A program made the translations under genes and the position numbers. The notes beneath the pieces are model-generated. The model did no database searches, was not told where the DNA came from, and saw nothing but the letters and a program-made list of their open reading frames with translations. DNA of 64,000 nt from Chinchilla lanigera. Lineage: Eukaryota > Chordata > Mammalia > Rodentia > Chinchillidae. Of this stretch, positions 10,149 to 21,079 are shown one piece after another. The stretch lies in the NCBI RefSeq assembly GCF_000276665.1, contig NW_004955417.1, forward strand, positions 18,735,980 to 18,799,979, written 5' to 3'. Position 1 is the first letter of the stretch. Each line of letters begins with the position of its first letter.

Positions 10149-11900
10149 AGAAAAGTAATAATCCAATCATTTTATACAACATTCATAAAAAGCAAGTGTC
10201 AACTATATAAAATAATCTAATAAGTTTATAGGGTCTTATTTATGTTAATTTTAAAGACAAAATGCAAATTGTCTTGTTTAAACTTTGTTTCTAAATAACT
10301 GTGGGAATTATTTGCTTGTTTTCCTAAATTAGAATGAGAGAGTAAAGTAGAAAAAAAATTTAAATTAAAACTTGGAATTATTTTAAGCGATTCACTCACC
10401 TCCAATTGCCACAAGAAACAATAAATGAGAAATATGAGGAGCATGGTAGAGTGCACACTGGGTGTGTAATGGACAATCACACAGCACTTCCACTTCATGA
10501 AAAAAAATGAAGCTAGAAAATCCCATTCTGCAAAATCTACATGAAAGACTCATCATTATATATATGGTCTCTCTAGATGTGGTATATGGCATACCATATA
10601 TGTGTTCTAACTATTTTCCAAGTATTAAAAGTATGAGTTTCACATCACTGAGAATTTAAAAAGTTCATGAGATTTCACTGTTAAAACTAGAAACTAAATT
10701 TAAAAGGAAAAATTGTTTTTATCCTTTCCTTTTGATAAATTTAGGATTAGGGTTCAATGTAGGGTGAAATTTACCCAAAGAAAGCAAGGATCACGGGCTA
10801 TCAGCAAACAAAAATACTGCAAACATGGTATCTTTGAAAAGTTAATACTTTTCCATGAGCATTATGAGATATCCTTCCCTGATAAAAATATCTATTTTTG
10901 TTATTTCTTCACACATGGATGACTAGAGATATTTTACATCAAATAGTATGTAGTAATTTTCAAAACTGTTTGCACCAAATATACATTGGCAGCTAGTTTT
11001 ATTAAAGATCACTACTACATAATAGCTTGCATTCATACTAAAGGGAATGGGTTATGGTCAAACAGTGTAAACAATTAATTCTGAATCATGTTTTAATGAG
11101 ACATTATGGTAGCAAATCAACAAATAAAATTTTATTCAAATGTAGTCTATTCTATTCTATGTTTCTCAATTCATAAGTCCATTCAATTTTGATTGACCCA
11201 AATGAATAATTGTACATACATAAAGGGACCCTAAGAGTTCTTTAGAATAAAAAATGAAAACCAATGATGTTTTAATTTGCGAATAACTTCCATCACCTTT
11301 CAAACTGTTCAATTAAATATAGACACATTTTCTCTCTTTGTAGTTGTATACTCATTTTGGTCCAGTAGGAGTCATTTTGTTTCATATATGGCATATATGT
11401 CAAAAGATTACTAAAAAAAAGCATGAGAATGTGTGTGACTCCATTTTATTCAACTCCTCCTCCTCCAACTCCTCTTCATATGAATGAAAATGCCATTTTA
11501 ACTGCCTTTACTCTCCTACCTTGTTTCCTGTGAAGAAGTTGATAAGAACAAACACCTGGGAAAAGAATGGTGCTCTTGATAGGCAGAGTATTAACAATCA
11601 CAATTATAAAGTGTAGCTATCCAGAAAATAAAAGCTCTACCCCCATATGCACCATATGCTTTTGTAAATTATTTGCAACAGGGATGATACAGTGGGTCTC
11701 AACGATTACATCTGAAATTCTGTCATTTATTTCACAAACATTAAGTGAGGGTTTTGTCTAAATACACAGGAAAAGTAACAAGAATTACTTAGTTTTGTAT
11801 ACCTTGTTTAATCATTTCAACTTCATCGCAACTGTCCCTTTGGCTATCACATTTTTTCATTTTACCAACAGAAACTATGGTCACAAACATGAATTGATAA
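10149..11900. other. Unassigned DNA with one exon-like segment
   Basis: No repeat family is recognised. On the minus strand, 10,492-10,400 looks like a 93-base exon. It is preceded by a T-rich tract ending in AG (CTTCATTTTTTTTCATGAAG) and followed by a consensus splice donor (GAG|GTGAGTGAA, boundary at 10,400/10,399). An ATG at 10,444 opens 15 codons, MLLIFLIYCFLWQLE, that end exactly at the donor and are strongly hydrophobic, like a signal peptide. I do not recognise the protein. Chance is a real alternative. Confidence 0.25.
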
Positions 11901-12000
11901 GGAGCTGGGGATTTAGCTCAGCGGCAAAGCGCCTGCCTGGCAAGCGCAAGGTCGTGAGTTCGGTTCCTGGTACCGGAGAAAAACAAAAAAAAAAAAAAAA
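11901..12000 (+). mobile_element. ID SINE (tRNA-Ala-derived), plus strand, young
   Basis: The body carries an A-box-like 'TAGCTCAGCGGCAAAGCG', then 'CTGCCTGGCAAGCGCAAGG', a B-box-like 'GTGAGTTCGGTTCC' and the end 'GGTACCGGAG', followed by an A-rich tail. It is flanked by AAACATGAATTGAT (11,885-11,898) and AAACATGAGTTGAT (12,001-12,014), a 14-base target-site duplication with one mismatch. It is a retroposon, not a tRNA gene, because the tRNA fold downstream of the B box is lost. Confidence 0.95.
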
Positions 12001-12299
12001 AAACATGAGTTGATTTAACCCTGGAAAAGAGGGAAGGAAAGTGCTAGCTCTGCTCCCTGCAACGCATTGCTCAAATCTAGCCAATTAAATCACTAGCCGT
12101 GTCCCAATAAATCTTCATTAATAAATAGTCCTAGGATTGTTTGTAACTTCCTTATAAATTAAATTATATTTTCTCATGAATTGTGAAGTAACAAAATCAT
12201 ATGAACGAAGTCAAATCAAATATATTTGCATCTGTTTCAAAAGAAATCACTGGTAGTCCCATGATATCTTTTGAAAAGGAAAGAAAAAGCTGCCATGCA

Positions 12300-12710
12300 A
12301 CTAAGTGATCAACAAGTACGTTAAAAAATAGTTGACCTCATTAATCACTGGGAAACAGCAACCAAAACTACAATGAAATATCATGTCGTCCCTGTTAGGA
12401 TAATTATTTTTATTTTCAAACATGACAAAAGGTAATAAATGTGAATGAAGATGTCGAAAAAAGAGAACCCTTGCACATGGTTGGTGAGAATGTAAATTAG
12501 TACAAACATTATGGAAAATAATATGGCAGACCCTCAAAAAATAATCATAGAACCACCATTTGATTCAGCAATCTTGCTACTGCACACTGAAAATGAAATC
12601 CATATGTCAAGGAAATATCTCCATGCCCACGTTTTTTGCTATTCACAATAGCAAAAATTGGGAACAGTATAATGGTCCATCAGCTGATGAATGGATAAAG
12701 AATATGTAAT

Positions 12711-12755
<45 letters not shown>

Positions 12756-13145
12756 GATACTTACCCTTAAAAATGAAGAGCATCCTACAGTGTGTGACAA
12801 GCTGGCTTGAACCAGAGGACGTTAAATGATATTATTCAGGTACAGAAAGGAAAACGCTGCATCTTCTGGAGCACATATGAAGTTTTAAAAAAACAAAACG
12901 AAACAAAAATGACTGAATGAATAATGAAAGCATAAACTGTTGTTTACTGTGAGATGGGAAAAGGAAGAAAGAGGAAAATATTGGGAAAAGGGTGAAAAAA
13001 TGTCAGTTAAAAGAGGAATAAGTTCTGGATACATGAAGTACTTCATGATGAGAGTAACATACGAAATATGTGAAATTTGTTAAGAAAGTAGATTTCAAGT
13101 ATTTCCACAGCAAAAAAGTAATCATAATGGACCTCTATTAATAAT
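12300..13145 (+). mobile_element. LINE-1 3' end, plus strand
   Basis: Sense L1 sequence: 'ATCACTGGGAAACAGCAACC', 'ATGGTTGGTGAGAATGTAAA', 'TTCAGCAATCTTGCTACTGC', 'ATTCACAATAGCAAAAATTG' and 'CATCAGCTGATGAATGGATA'. It continues past a CA microsatellite into 3' UTR sequence with 'ATGTGAAATTTGTTAAGAAA' and 'TATTTCCACAGCAAAAAAG'. The element is 5'-truncated. Open frames of any length are absent. Confidence 0.8.
12713..12753. repeat. (CA)20 microsatellite
   Basis: A pure CA run of about 40 bases. It lies inside the L1 3' segment, where L1 copies often grow such repeats. Confidence 0.97.
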
Positions 13146-13450
13146 GGAGAATTTCTTTGTGCTATTTTTGTGAATACTATAAATGCTGATGCTTGTTCTC
13201 ATCAATTAATTGCAAATTACTTAAAATGTGCCGGTTAAGCACCCGATATAATCCCAGATTAACTCATTTAGCAAATGTTATTAATAATCTTACAAATCTG
13301 TGATAATTTTATAAACACTGGTGATTTGAGCAAGGAAATACACAAAGTTCCTACTTCCACAGAGAACAGCTGAGGCAATGAAATTAGTACATATACATGT
13401 CCCTTGACAGGGACTTGGGGAAGAACAAAGCAGAATAAGGAAAATAGCTT

Positions 13451-13605
13451 AGCCGGTCATGGTGGCTCACGCCTGTAATCCCAGCACTTGGGAGGCTGAG
13501 GCAAGAGAATGGTTGGGAGTTCGAGACCAGCCTGGGCTACAAAGTGAGCTCAAGCCCAGCCTGAACTGCATAGTGAGACCTTGTCTCAAAAAGAACAACA
13601 ACAAA
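13451..13605 (+). mobile_element. B1-like SINE, plus strand, well conserved
   Basis: 'AGCCGGTCATGGTGGCTCAC', 'GCCTGTAATCCCAGCACTTG', 'GGGAGTTCGAGACCAGCCTG' and 'GGCTACAAAGTGAGCTCAAG' are followed by 'CCCAGCCTGAACTGCATAG' and 'GTGAGACCTTGTCTC', then an A-rich tail. The second CAGCCTGAA block shows the internal duplication usual in B1. This is one of the least diverged B1 copies here. Confidence 0.92.
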
Positions 13606-15084
13606 AAAACCTTATGGTGTGGTAGAACAGTGCGGGCGTGGGGTAATAGCTTATCCACCCTGACCAAGAGAGGCTTTTGTAATAAGAAGTCTGTCGTTTG
13701 CAAAGCAACACGGAGGATGAGCAGTGAGTAGCATAGGTAATCGGTGTATGAGCCTGGCAGCCTGGAGTAACATGGGAAAGGTGTCACAGTGCCTGGAGTC
13801 CAAATCCAGACAGGAAAGCCCTCTCTGCGGCTCACAGTGCTCAGACAGTGAGAACAAGGTGTGAAAGATAAGGCAGAGGGCTGAATCCTTTGGGGCTTGT
13901 ATTTTACTGTGAAAACATTGGGAAGCTTTCCCCGTGAGCGAAGATGTGACAGCTAAAAGGTCACTGTAGCTGTTGCAAGAAAAATAACTGCTATTATTAC
14001 ACATTCTGCAACACCAATGTGCCCGCTGATTTATTACGCATTTTACCACTTTGTATTTTAACCGAGAAATAGTCAATATTATTAAGCACCATAAAATGGG
14101 AGCGATCTAAGTTGTATTTTGGCCAGAATTATTTCCAACAACAGCACTATAGGAAATATTTTATGATTCAGTCTAGAAAATATGTTCAGAGAGCAGGAGA
14201 GTGACACACACCATGCACTGAACTCATTCTGCATAAGCACTGTTTGCGTCAGTGTGTGTCTCTGTGTTTGAAGTCATCTGACTTCATTTTGGAAAGTGAG
14301 TGCAAAATGTTAAAGAAAGCAAACTTTTCTCTGAGATATACAAACTTGTATAAGACATGCCTAAATTCAAATCAGATCATAATAGCTTAATGCTAAGTGA
14401 TTAAACAAAGTTCACTGGGAGAGGTCCTTTCCTTAACCATAACCTTTAAAAATAATTTTGATTTTTAATCCATGAATAACTGCCTTGACATTTTCCCTGA
14501 GTTAAGTTGTGGTGCATCATTGTTTCATATTGTTATTTTGGCCGTCACATAAAATTGTGAGGGGAATCACTAGCCACATTACATAATTTCTACATAATGT
14601 ACATGATAATGTTAAAATGTACTGACTCACTATTTTTGTAATATAAAATAAATAACTTGATATGCCACTTCTCTTAGCTCTACTTTATTAAATAGACACA
14701 CATATTTAAAACTAGAGAAGGAGGGGAAATATATATTAGCTGGGATAATTGTACTACTGGCTTCTATTGGTTTGTTGAGAAGAACTGTTCATGCTTAATT
14801 GTTTTATTGATCTTGCATGCCTATGTGTGGTGATCTCAGCAACTGCTTAGAAGATAACAATATATAATACGCCAACAATTGTTAATTTCCTATCACCTTG
14901 TTTTGAAATTCTGTATCATTTTTATTGTTTTCAATTGTTTTATTTTTGACTGTGTTTTTTTCTCTTTAAAATAAAATTAAAAAATAAAACCAGAGTCTTC
15001 AACTGTTACTTTTTTCACTCTTAGATCATCTTTTGAAGACTTTTTTTGTACTGAGAAATCCACAGCCTTCATATAGCCTTGGAC
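13606..15084. other. Unassigned DNA
   Basis: No gene. The part from 13,615 to 13,960 is richer in CpG and GC than its surroundings and carries an open frame of about 140 codons on the minus strand (14,076-13,651). That frame shows no recognisable domain and its start overlaps B1-adjacent sequence, so I do not call it. Around 14,880-14,980 there is a T-rich stretch similar to 5,100-5,180. Confidence 0.35.
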
Positions 15085-15200
15085 CTTTTTAATTATTTAT
15101 TTAGAGCAAGTTCTCAATGTGGGTTTCTCTGACCAGGCTGGGTTTGAACTTGAGCTGTTCTGTCTCATCCTCCCATAGTGCTGGGCAACTTTGATTCATT
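15085..15200 (-). mobile_element. Degenerate B1-like SINE, minus strand
   Basis: The plus strand reads 'TTTAGAGCAAGTTCTCAATG', 'GACCAGGCTGGGTTTGAACT' and 'CATCCTCCCATAGTGCTGGG'. This follows the antisense B1 order (tail, AGACAGGG-like block, GGCTGG, CTCC, GTGCTGGG) but with many differences and no clear 5' end. Confidence 0.5.
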
Positions 15201-15204
15201 CCTC

Positions 15205-17435
15205 TAGCCTCCTTGTTCACTACTCAGTAGAAACAGTGTGCATAGAATTCACAGAAGAAATGATTTTAAGTAATTCCCTCCCCTCTATCCATGCACCTCT
15301 TCCTCCACCCCACCCCAAGCATTTAATTGTGGATGAGCTCATTTGCTGGTATCTTGTTTGTATTATTTTATAACAGATTTTCCCATTGTGTTCTAAACTC
15401 CATTTGTGGACACTGCTTATCATTTACACAATTCCTAGTATTAAACATTAGTATTATCATTAGCACAATTTAGTAGTATTAGTATTAATCCTATTATTAA
15501 GTAGTACTCAGTATATAAATGAAAGAACTGATAATTATTGAAGTTGCTGTTGCTACTCACATGTATGCACGAACCCAAGATGCAGAACCAAACCAAAACT
15601 GGAAAATATGTACATATATGTTTCCTGTTTCTTCTAAAAAACTATATCGAGCAAACCGATATGCTCAAGGACAATTAGATAGAACTATTTCCCAAGTTGT
15701 AGAGGTTGTTTAAATGACCCCCAAAATCTGGGCAAAAAGCATTAAATATTTTAATCATACTTGTGACAACCTGGTCCTCTACTTCAGCATTTTAAAAATC
15801 AGTGTACAATCTAACAGTGCGAGTCTGGGTACAAGAAGCAGATGGAAACACAATACCTCCATAGCCAGCATGATTGTCACAACCGAACAAGTGACTTCCA
15901 CACTTAATCATCTTATGACAAAATCCATTACAGGGATGGATATGCCTGAGACATTATTAATATTGAAACAGAATTTATACAATCTAATTGTTTGCTGTTT
16001 GTCTCACAGATTTTCCTTGATATGATTATGATAACGACATAAGAAAAGTAAGTTTTATCTGAGGATAAAGATTTTGTTTAAGAACACTGTAGATTACAAT
16101 TAAGACTAATGAGTACGACCATTTTAATGGAAAAACAATTTGCTCTGGAAAATGATTACTAGTGAAGTATTTATGTTAATTATAGTACAGACTGACATTG
16201 ATGGACTATATTTGGGCTTTCTTGTGTAAGTAACTGGGAAAGTACTTCTTTGTGCCAGGAGGTGAGAATGAGGAGCTTACAGAGTGTGTGTCTGCATGCA
16301 CATGCAATTGACCTGGTTAGTTTTTTACCTTCTTTAGCACAATTAGTGATCATGTCCAGAGACACTGATAAGATGAATATTTCAACATGTCTGATAGTAT
16401 GCTGAAGAAAATGTGGTGGTTTTAGTTAAATTAAGAATATGAGAAATTGTATGGTAAATATAAATGATAAGGTATTCTGGTTTTATTTCTGCTTTTAACA
16501 GCAGAGAACATCACTAAAGTCAGCTGTAAAACTACTTGTGATGATGCATTAGAAGAGGTTTTTAAAAGTGTTACTCAAAACTAAATGTTCCCTGCATTTC
16601 ACGTCCTTAGCCCTCTGTGAATTAGCATATTATGTTAAAAATATTTAATTGTATGCTTTTTCTGATAAAAGGTAGAACTTGTAAAAATGATTCTGTAATT
16701 CTCATTATTGTACAATGTCCGACACCTACCCATTGGATGAATGAATAAATGAACCAACTAATCACAAAACTAAATGGTGAAAAAAAGCACAGAATGTTCG
16801 GTTGAAATGAAATGTGTATAAAAGTGTAGGTTGCTCTAATACATTGTTATCAGATTGAAATGTGCATTCATTTTCTCTCTCTATTTTATGTTCTTTATTG
16901 ACTGAGTGGTTGAACAGGTTTTTTCCTAAATAATGGTGGTAGTGGCAGAAAAGTGTACAAATGTAAATGTAAAAATATAATAATTTCAAACCTTACTTAA
17001 GAGGTAAAATTTAAGAATAAAGAGTTTTCTTTGAGGTAAAAAGAATGACTAGCAATTCAATTCCATGAAAGAGAGAATAATGCATAGAGTGCTACACAAA
17101 CTTGAGAGAGGTTTAGTCATTAGGAAAATGAATAGAAATTAGCCTGGTAACATAAATTGATTAGGCTTTCATGACTTTAGAATGTACTGCTAACAGAATC
17201 AGGCTTCATTAATATACAAGGTATGATCAAGATATACAGTAAATGCTTAAAATTTAAAAAATATAGTATAACGCGCATTGCCCTTAACTCACCTAAGAAT
17301 ATCTCCCTCACTTCTCACATTTTTTTTATCATTCTCACCACTATCTGAGCCAGTTCTCAAGCCTTCTTTCATGAATAACTTCATGAGTTGTGATTTAAAA
17401 TAATGTTGAATGCTGAGGCTTAGTGCCATCTAAGA
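15205..17435. other. Unassigned DNA with weak exon-like traces
   Basis: From 15,519 to 16,025 there are two short consecutive plus-strand frames (64 and 103 codons) that I do not recognise. Near 16,005-16,047 the text 'TTGCTGTTTGTCTCACAG' followed by about 38 bases and 'AAAA|GTAAGTTT' has the form of an acceptor, a micro-exon and a donor. None of this is sufficient to call a gene. The rest is AT-rich and featureless. Confidence 0.25.
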
Positions 17436-17439
17436 GAAA

Positions 17440-17760
17440 GGAAGCCCTTTAAAAAGCATGAACCTAATTCCGTAGTTCTGGCCGTGCATGATTTCTGACT
17501 TTTCTCCAAAGTCAAAATGACCATGAAGCTGGATGTTTTGCATTAATTCACAACATCGAAGTGGCCACAAGAGCACAACTAACGACCCCATGGAAGAGGA
17601 TTTCTGGAACTGCTTCAGAAGGGGGAAAAAACGGGAGAAGTATGTTAAAACAAAGGCAAGAGTTTTGAGGGTGATCAATGGCAATGTGTTTTTTACTGTA
17701 ATAACTTTTAAAAATTTGAACACTCCCTATATTTTTCAAGCACACTCCATATTTTAATGG
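17440..17760 (+). mobile_element. Mariner-like transposase C-terminal relic
   Basis: The plus strand encodes, across frame breaks, residues resembling the end of a mariner transposase. A lysine-rich SKVKMTMKLDV-like stretch at about 17,498-17,535 comes first, then EEDFWNCFRRGKKREKYVK at 17,601-17,655. The latter matches the family pattern of an FxxCFxxWxxRxxKCV block shortly before the stop. After it come 'TTTAAAAATTTGAACACTCC' and 'TTTTCAAGCACACTC', similar to a mariner 3' UTR and terminal region. The DDD/E catalytic part and the 5' end are absent, so it is inactive. The family assignment rests on pattern recognition. Confidence 0.45.
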
Positions 17761-19204
17761 AGAATCCTGTGGTAATTAAAACACAACTCATTTATACCTC
17801 ATCCCCATTAGAATCACATAGATTTGACTGGATAAGAAAACAGATTGTTAAATGACCATATTTTCAAACAGAAAAATAATGTATGTCTGTTGTGTAAGTA
17901 ATCTCCTGCATGAGTTTACTTCAGTCTAAAGTTTGTCTTTCAAATATACCAGCTACTAAATATAGTAAAACTTAACTAAAAACATTGTCCTTCCCTTTCC
18001 GTCTTATAAAATGGATTGGGAATAGCACCCAGGAATTATAGCACCTTCAGATGGTGGAGTAAAAAATAACTGGGAAAATGAGGCTACATCCCCAAACATT
18101 ATTAAAACAAATAATAATGACTTAAATATATTTGCTCTGGCAATAACACAATTATTAATCATAAGAATTCACAACCTAGTTCTTTGATCCCTGAATATTT
18201 TTAATGAGACATTAAGGTATGGAGGATTTCAAATAGTGATTCATAACGTTCCGGGCGCAGAGTTCTCTGAGAATCCCGACCAGAGGGAGGAAGCAAGGAA
18301 GATGAATCTCATCTCCTCTGGAATTGTAGGACAAAATTTATGAGCTTTATATATTGTGCCTTCAAGAAAGATTTTATTTGAAAACAGAATTCCACGGCTA
18401 CAATACATTTTGTAATTCACGGCTGCTCTAAGATATCATCTTTATAGGCCTACGTAAAACATAAATGGAACACCTAAAACAAAAGAAAAATATAGCCAGT
18501 GTAATGCACTTGCTACAAGAGGGCTGAGCAGGCTACAGGTGAGTAATGCCATACATCCTATTGCTCCAGGAAAACAATTTATAAGCACCACTGTACAGAG
18601 CATATATCAGGAGTGTCATTTTTATGGAGAGAAAACAACATTGTTATAATGCTATTAAGCATATCAAATATCATATGTTTAAAGAACCAAAGATAGATAT
18701 CTCCTTTTTCACCCTAAAAGCATCTTATTATTTCTTTTCTGAAGTGGAATCAGAGCGTTGACAGATAATACAGCAATTTATGAGCTGTGAACAAAAACGA
18801 GCGCATAAAAGCACGATCATATTAGGATTCCAGCTATGCTGATCTCATTATCTCAGTGAGAGGAGAAGACATTTTAAAATGCTTATGTACAGAGAATGGT
18901 AAGTGTTTTCAAAAGATCATTTTGAAATGTTTCCAGATGAACATTTCATAAAATGTGTGTGGAGCACAGACATAGTTCAGGTATAAGCCTGGGCCCTTTC
19001 CTGCACATTTGCTTGAGGATAGTTAAGCTCTCATGCACACCACTTTTTGCCGTTCTCAATTGCTGAATTATGAAAGCAAACTGAAAATTCTTGAGCTTAT
19101 AACAAGTAATACTGCCTGTAAGAGAAGACATGGTGTCAGGAAGTAACAGATTGTATACCGGTAGGAAACCTTCATAAGCTTCAAATATAATTACCTGTTT
19201 ACTT
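17761..19204. other. Unassigned DNA, possible conserved non-coding element
   Basis: No gene. A CpG-containing segment at about 18,690-18,860 includes GATA-like and TTTATGAG motifs and 'AACGAGCGCATAAAAGCACG', which is unusual in this AT-rich setting and could be constrained regulatory DNA. Around 18,240-18,310 there is another CpG-containing patch, 'TTCCGGGCGCAGAGTTCTC'. Both are only suggestions. Confidence 0.3.
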
Positions 19205-19220
19205 TGATCACAGATATCTG

Positions 19221-19334
19221 TTTTGTTTTGTTTTTCTCCTTTTCTTTTTTTTTTTTTTCCGGTACCGGGAGTCGAACTCACGACCTCGCGTTTGCCAGGC
19301 AGGCGCTGAGCTGCTGAGCTAAATCCCCAGCCCC
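19221..19334 (-). mobile_element. ID SINE, minus strand, young
   Basis: The plus strand shows a T-rich tail, 'CCGGTACCGGGAGTCGAAC', 'GCGTTTGCCAGGCAGGCGC' and 'GAGCTAAATCCCCAGCCCC', the complement of an ID body. The flanks are an exact 16-base duplication, TGATCACAGATATCTG, at 19,205-19,220 and 19,335-19,350. That fixes both ends and shows L1-style target-primed insertion. Confidence 0.97.
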
Positions 19335-19350
19335 TGATCACAGATATCTG

Positions 19351-20785
19351 AATAGATATATTACATGGAGTTTCTCCATCAGGTTTGGATTCTTTTGTTT
19401 TCTCACTTGATTTGTTTTTAATTAAGACTAGCATTCAATCGGAAGTCCTTTTGATAAATTTACTTATCTTTAAATATTATACAGATAAAAGACTCTTTTG
19501 AAGAGCTTATAAAAATTGTATATTTTCGTACTATTTAAATAATTGATTTCTGGTGTCAATACTTACTTAAGTAAAAGAGAAGGTAAAGCACTGGCTCAAA
19601 GCCAGAAATAATGAAAGAAGTTATTTTATCTCATTGTCACTTGAGAAGAAAGCATAGTTTTATTGAGGAAATAATGATAAAACTGTAAAAAATGATAATA
19701 CCTAAGTAAATTTCAAATAAGCAACTTTATTAATCAACATGTACCACAGTAAGTATAGTAGATTTTGCAAAACTCTGATCATCATGATGTCCAGTTGTTT
19801 TGTGACTCTGAGCAATAATATTTATGCCACAGCTCTGTGAGTTTCATAGGTGAGAAAAAAACTCATTTGTGAATTTCTTTCACTGGTGCCAGCAGAAAGA
19901 AACCTAAAGAGGAATTCATTGTAAACTCTGTAAAATTATTTAAATATGGAAAAATGCGTGCAAGCATATACACACATATATAAATATGTTCTTAAGAAAA
20001 AAATATGTTTTGAAGAGTTATAGTTGCAATGTGAGAGAGAAATAAAAATCTTTAAGGTCCTCTAAAGTAGTCCTAGCATATGTTTAAAGTCTATCCACTC
20101 AGACAAATTAAAAAAAAAAGATGGAATATGTCTGGTAAGGAATAATATTTTAGTTAATTTTTTGAATTGATGGAGTTTGATACTGATTTTCAGATACCTG
20201 CAAATTAGAATTAGCTGGTAATTATTTTCAAAGACCTATTATTAGTATTAGTATTAGTACTATGTGGAGGGACATAAAGAAAGCTATAAATTGTGGTGGA
20301 TACCATTTTTAAATAAATGGCAGGAAAATGACTGGAGAAGCCAAACATTTCTATGTAGTGTTATGATATTTGTGTTTTGAGGAATAACTTCCTGCAAGGC
20401 AGAGATCGACCAGTAACCTTTTTAATACTATAGGTTCACATGTTTTTAGTGTTACTTAGTGAATAAAAATACTTAAGACACATCAAAACGGTATTTATTA
20501 TCCATTGCTTACTGTATAACACATAATTACTCTACACAATTTTTGTCACTGTGTTTCTCTTTGATAGACTGTGGGTCTATGAAGCAAAGGGTGATGTAGT
20601 ATGTTTATGAATCTCTTGTTTGAAAAATAATGTGCAAGAACTAATCTCTGCAGTGTTCCTTCTTCTAAGACTTCTTTATCAAAACTTTACACACATATAT
20701 CTATGAAAAATCTGTTGAGGACAATCTAAAATTTTATTATTCTTACTTCTCAAAATTTTTCAGCCTTTGCACATTACCTACTTCT
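19351..20785. other. Unassigned AT-rich DNA
   Basis: No gene or recognised repeat. A short (ATTAGT)-like run occurs at about 20,236-20,262. Confidence 0.45.
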
Positions 20786-20798
20786 AAAAGTTAATTAA

Positions 20799-20905
20799 GG
20801 GGCTGGGGATTTAACTCATTGGCACAGTGCCTGCCTGGCAAGCGCGAGGTCGTGAGTTCGATTCCCTGTACAGGAACAGCCCCCGCACCCGCCCCGCCCC
20901 CGGGA
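20799..20905 (+). mobile_element. ID SINE with a C-rich tail
   Basis: The body 'GGGGCTGGGGATTTAACTCA' through 'GTGAGTTCGATTCCCTGTAC' is a clear ID element. Instead of the usual A-rich tail it ends in about 30 bases of mostly C and G (20,876-20,904). It is flanked by an exact 13-base duplication, AAAAGTTAATTAA, at 20,786-20,798 and 20,906-20,918, so the C-rich segment was part of the insertion or arose inside it. Confidence 0.93.
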
Positions 20906-20984
20906 AAAAGTTAATTAAATCAAAAAGACCATTAAGTTGGGTCTTTGTACCATCAACCTAAGCCCTTATAAGAAAAAGGGCCTA

Positions 20985-21075
20985 GGGGCTGGGGGTTTAG
21001 CTCAGAGGCACAGTGCCTGCCTGGCAAGTGCAAGGTTGTGAGTTTGATTCCTGGTACCAAAAAAAAAAAAAAAAC
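20985..21075 (+). mobile_element. ID SINE, plus strand
   Basis: 'GGGGCTGGGGGTTTAGCTCA', 'CTGCCTGGCAAGTGCAAGG', 'GTGAGTTTGATTCCTGGTAC' and an A-run. Several C-to-T changes at former CpG sites suggest moderate age. GGGCCTAG to the left and GGGCCTTTAG to the right may be a worn target duplication. It lies only about 80 bases from the previous ID, in the same orientation. Confidence 0.92.
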
Positions 21076-21079
21076 GGGG

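Noticed and set aside
13651..14076. 141-codon minus-strand open frame
   Set aside because: No recognisable domain, start lacks context, and it runs into sequence beside a B1. Length alone is not convincing in a 64-kb mammalian window.
16005..16047. Acceptor, 38-base micro-exon and donor pattern
   Set aside because: The splice motifs are plausible but such matches are common by chance, and no frame continues on either side in a recognisable way.
18946..19434. 162-codon minus-strand open frame, the longest seen
   Set aside because: It passes straight through an ID element inserted with an exact target duplication. The flanking residues show no family resemblance.
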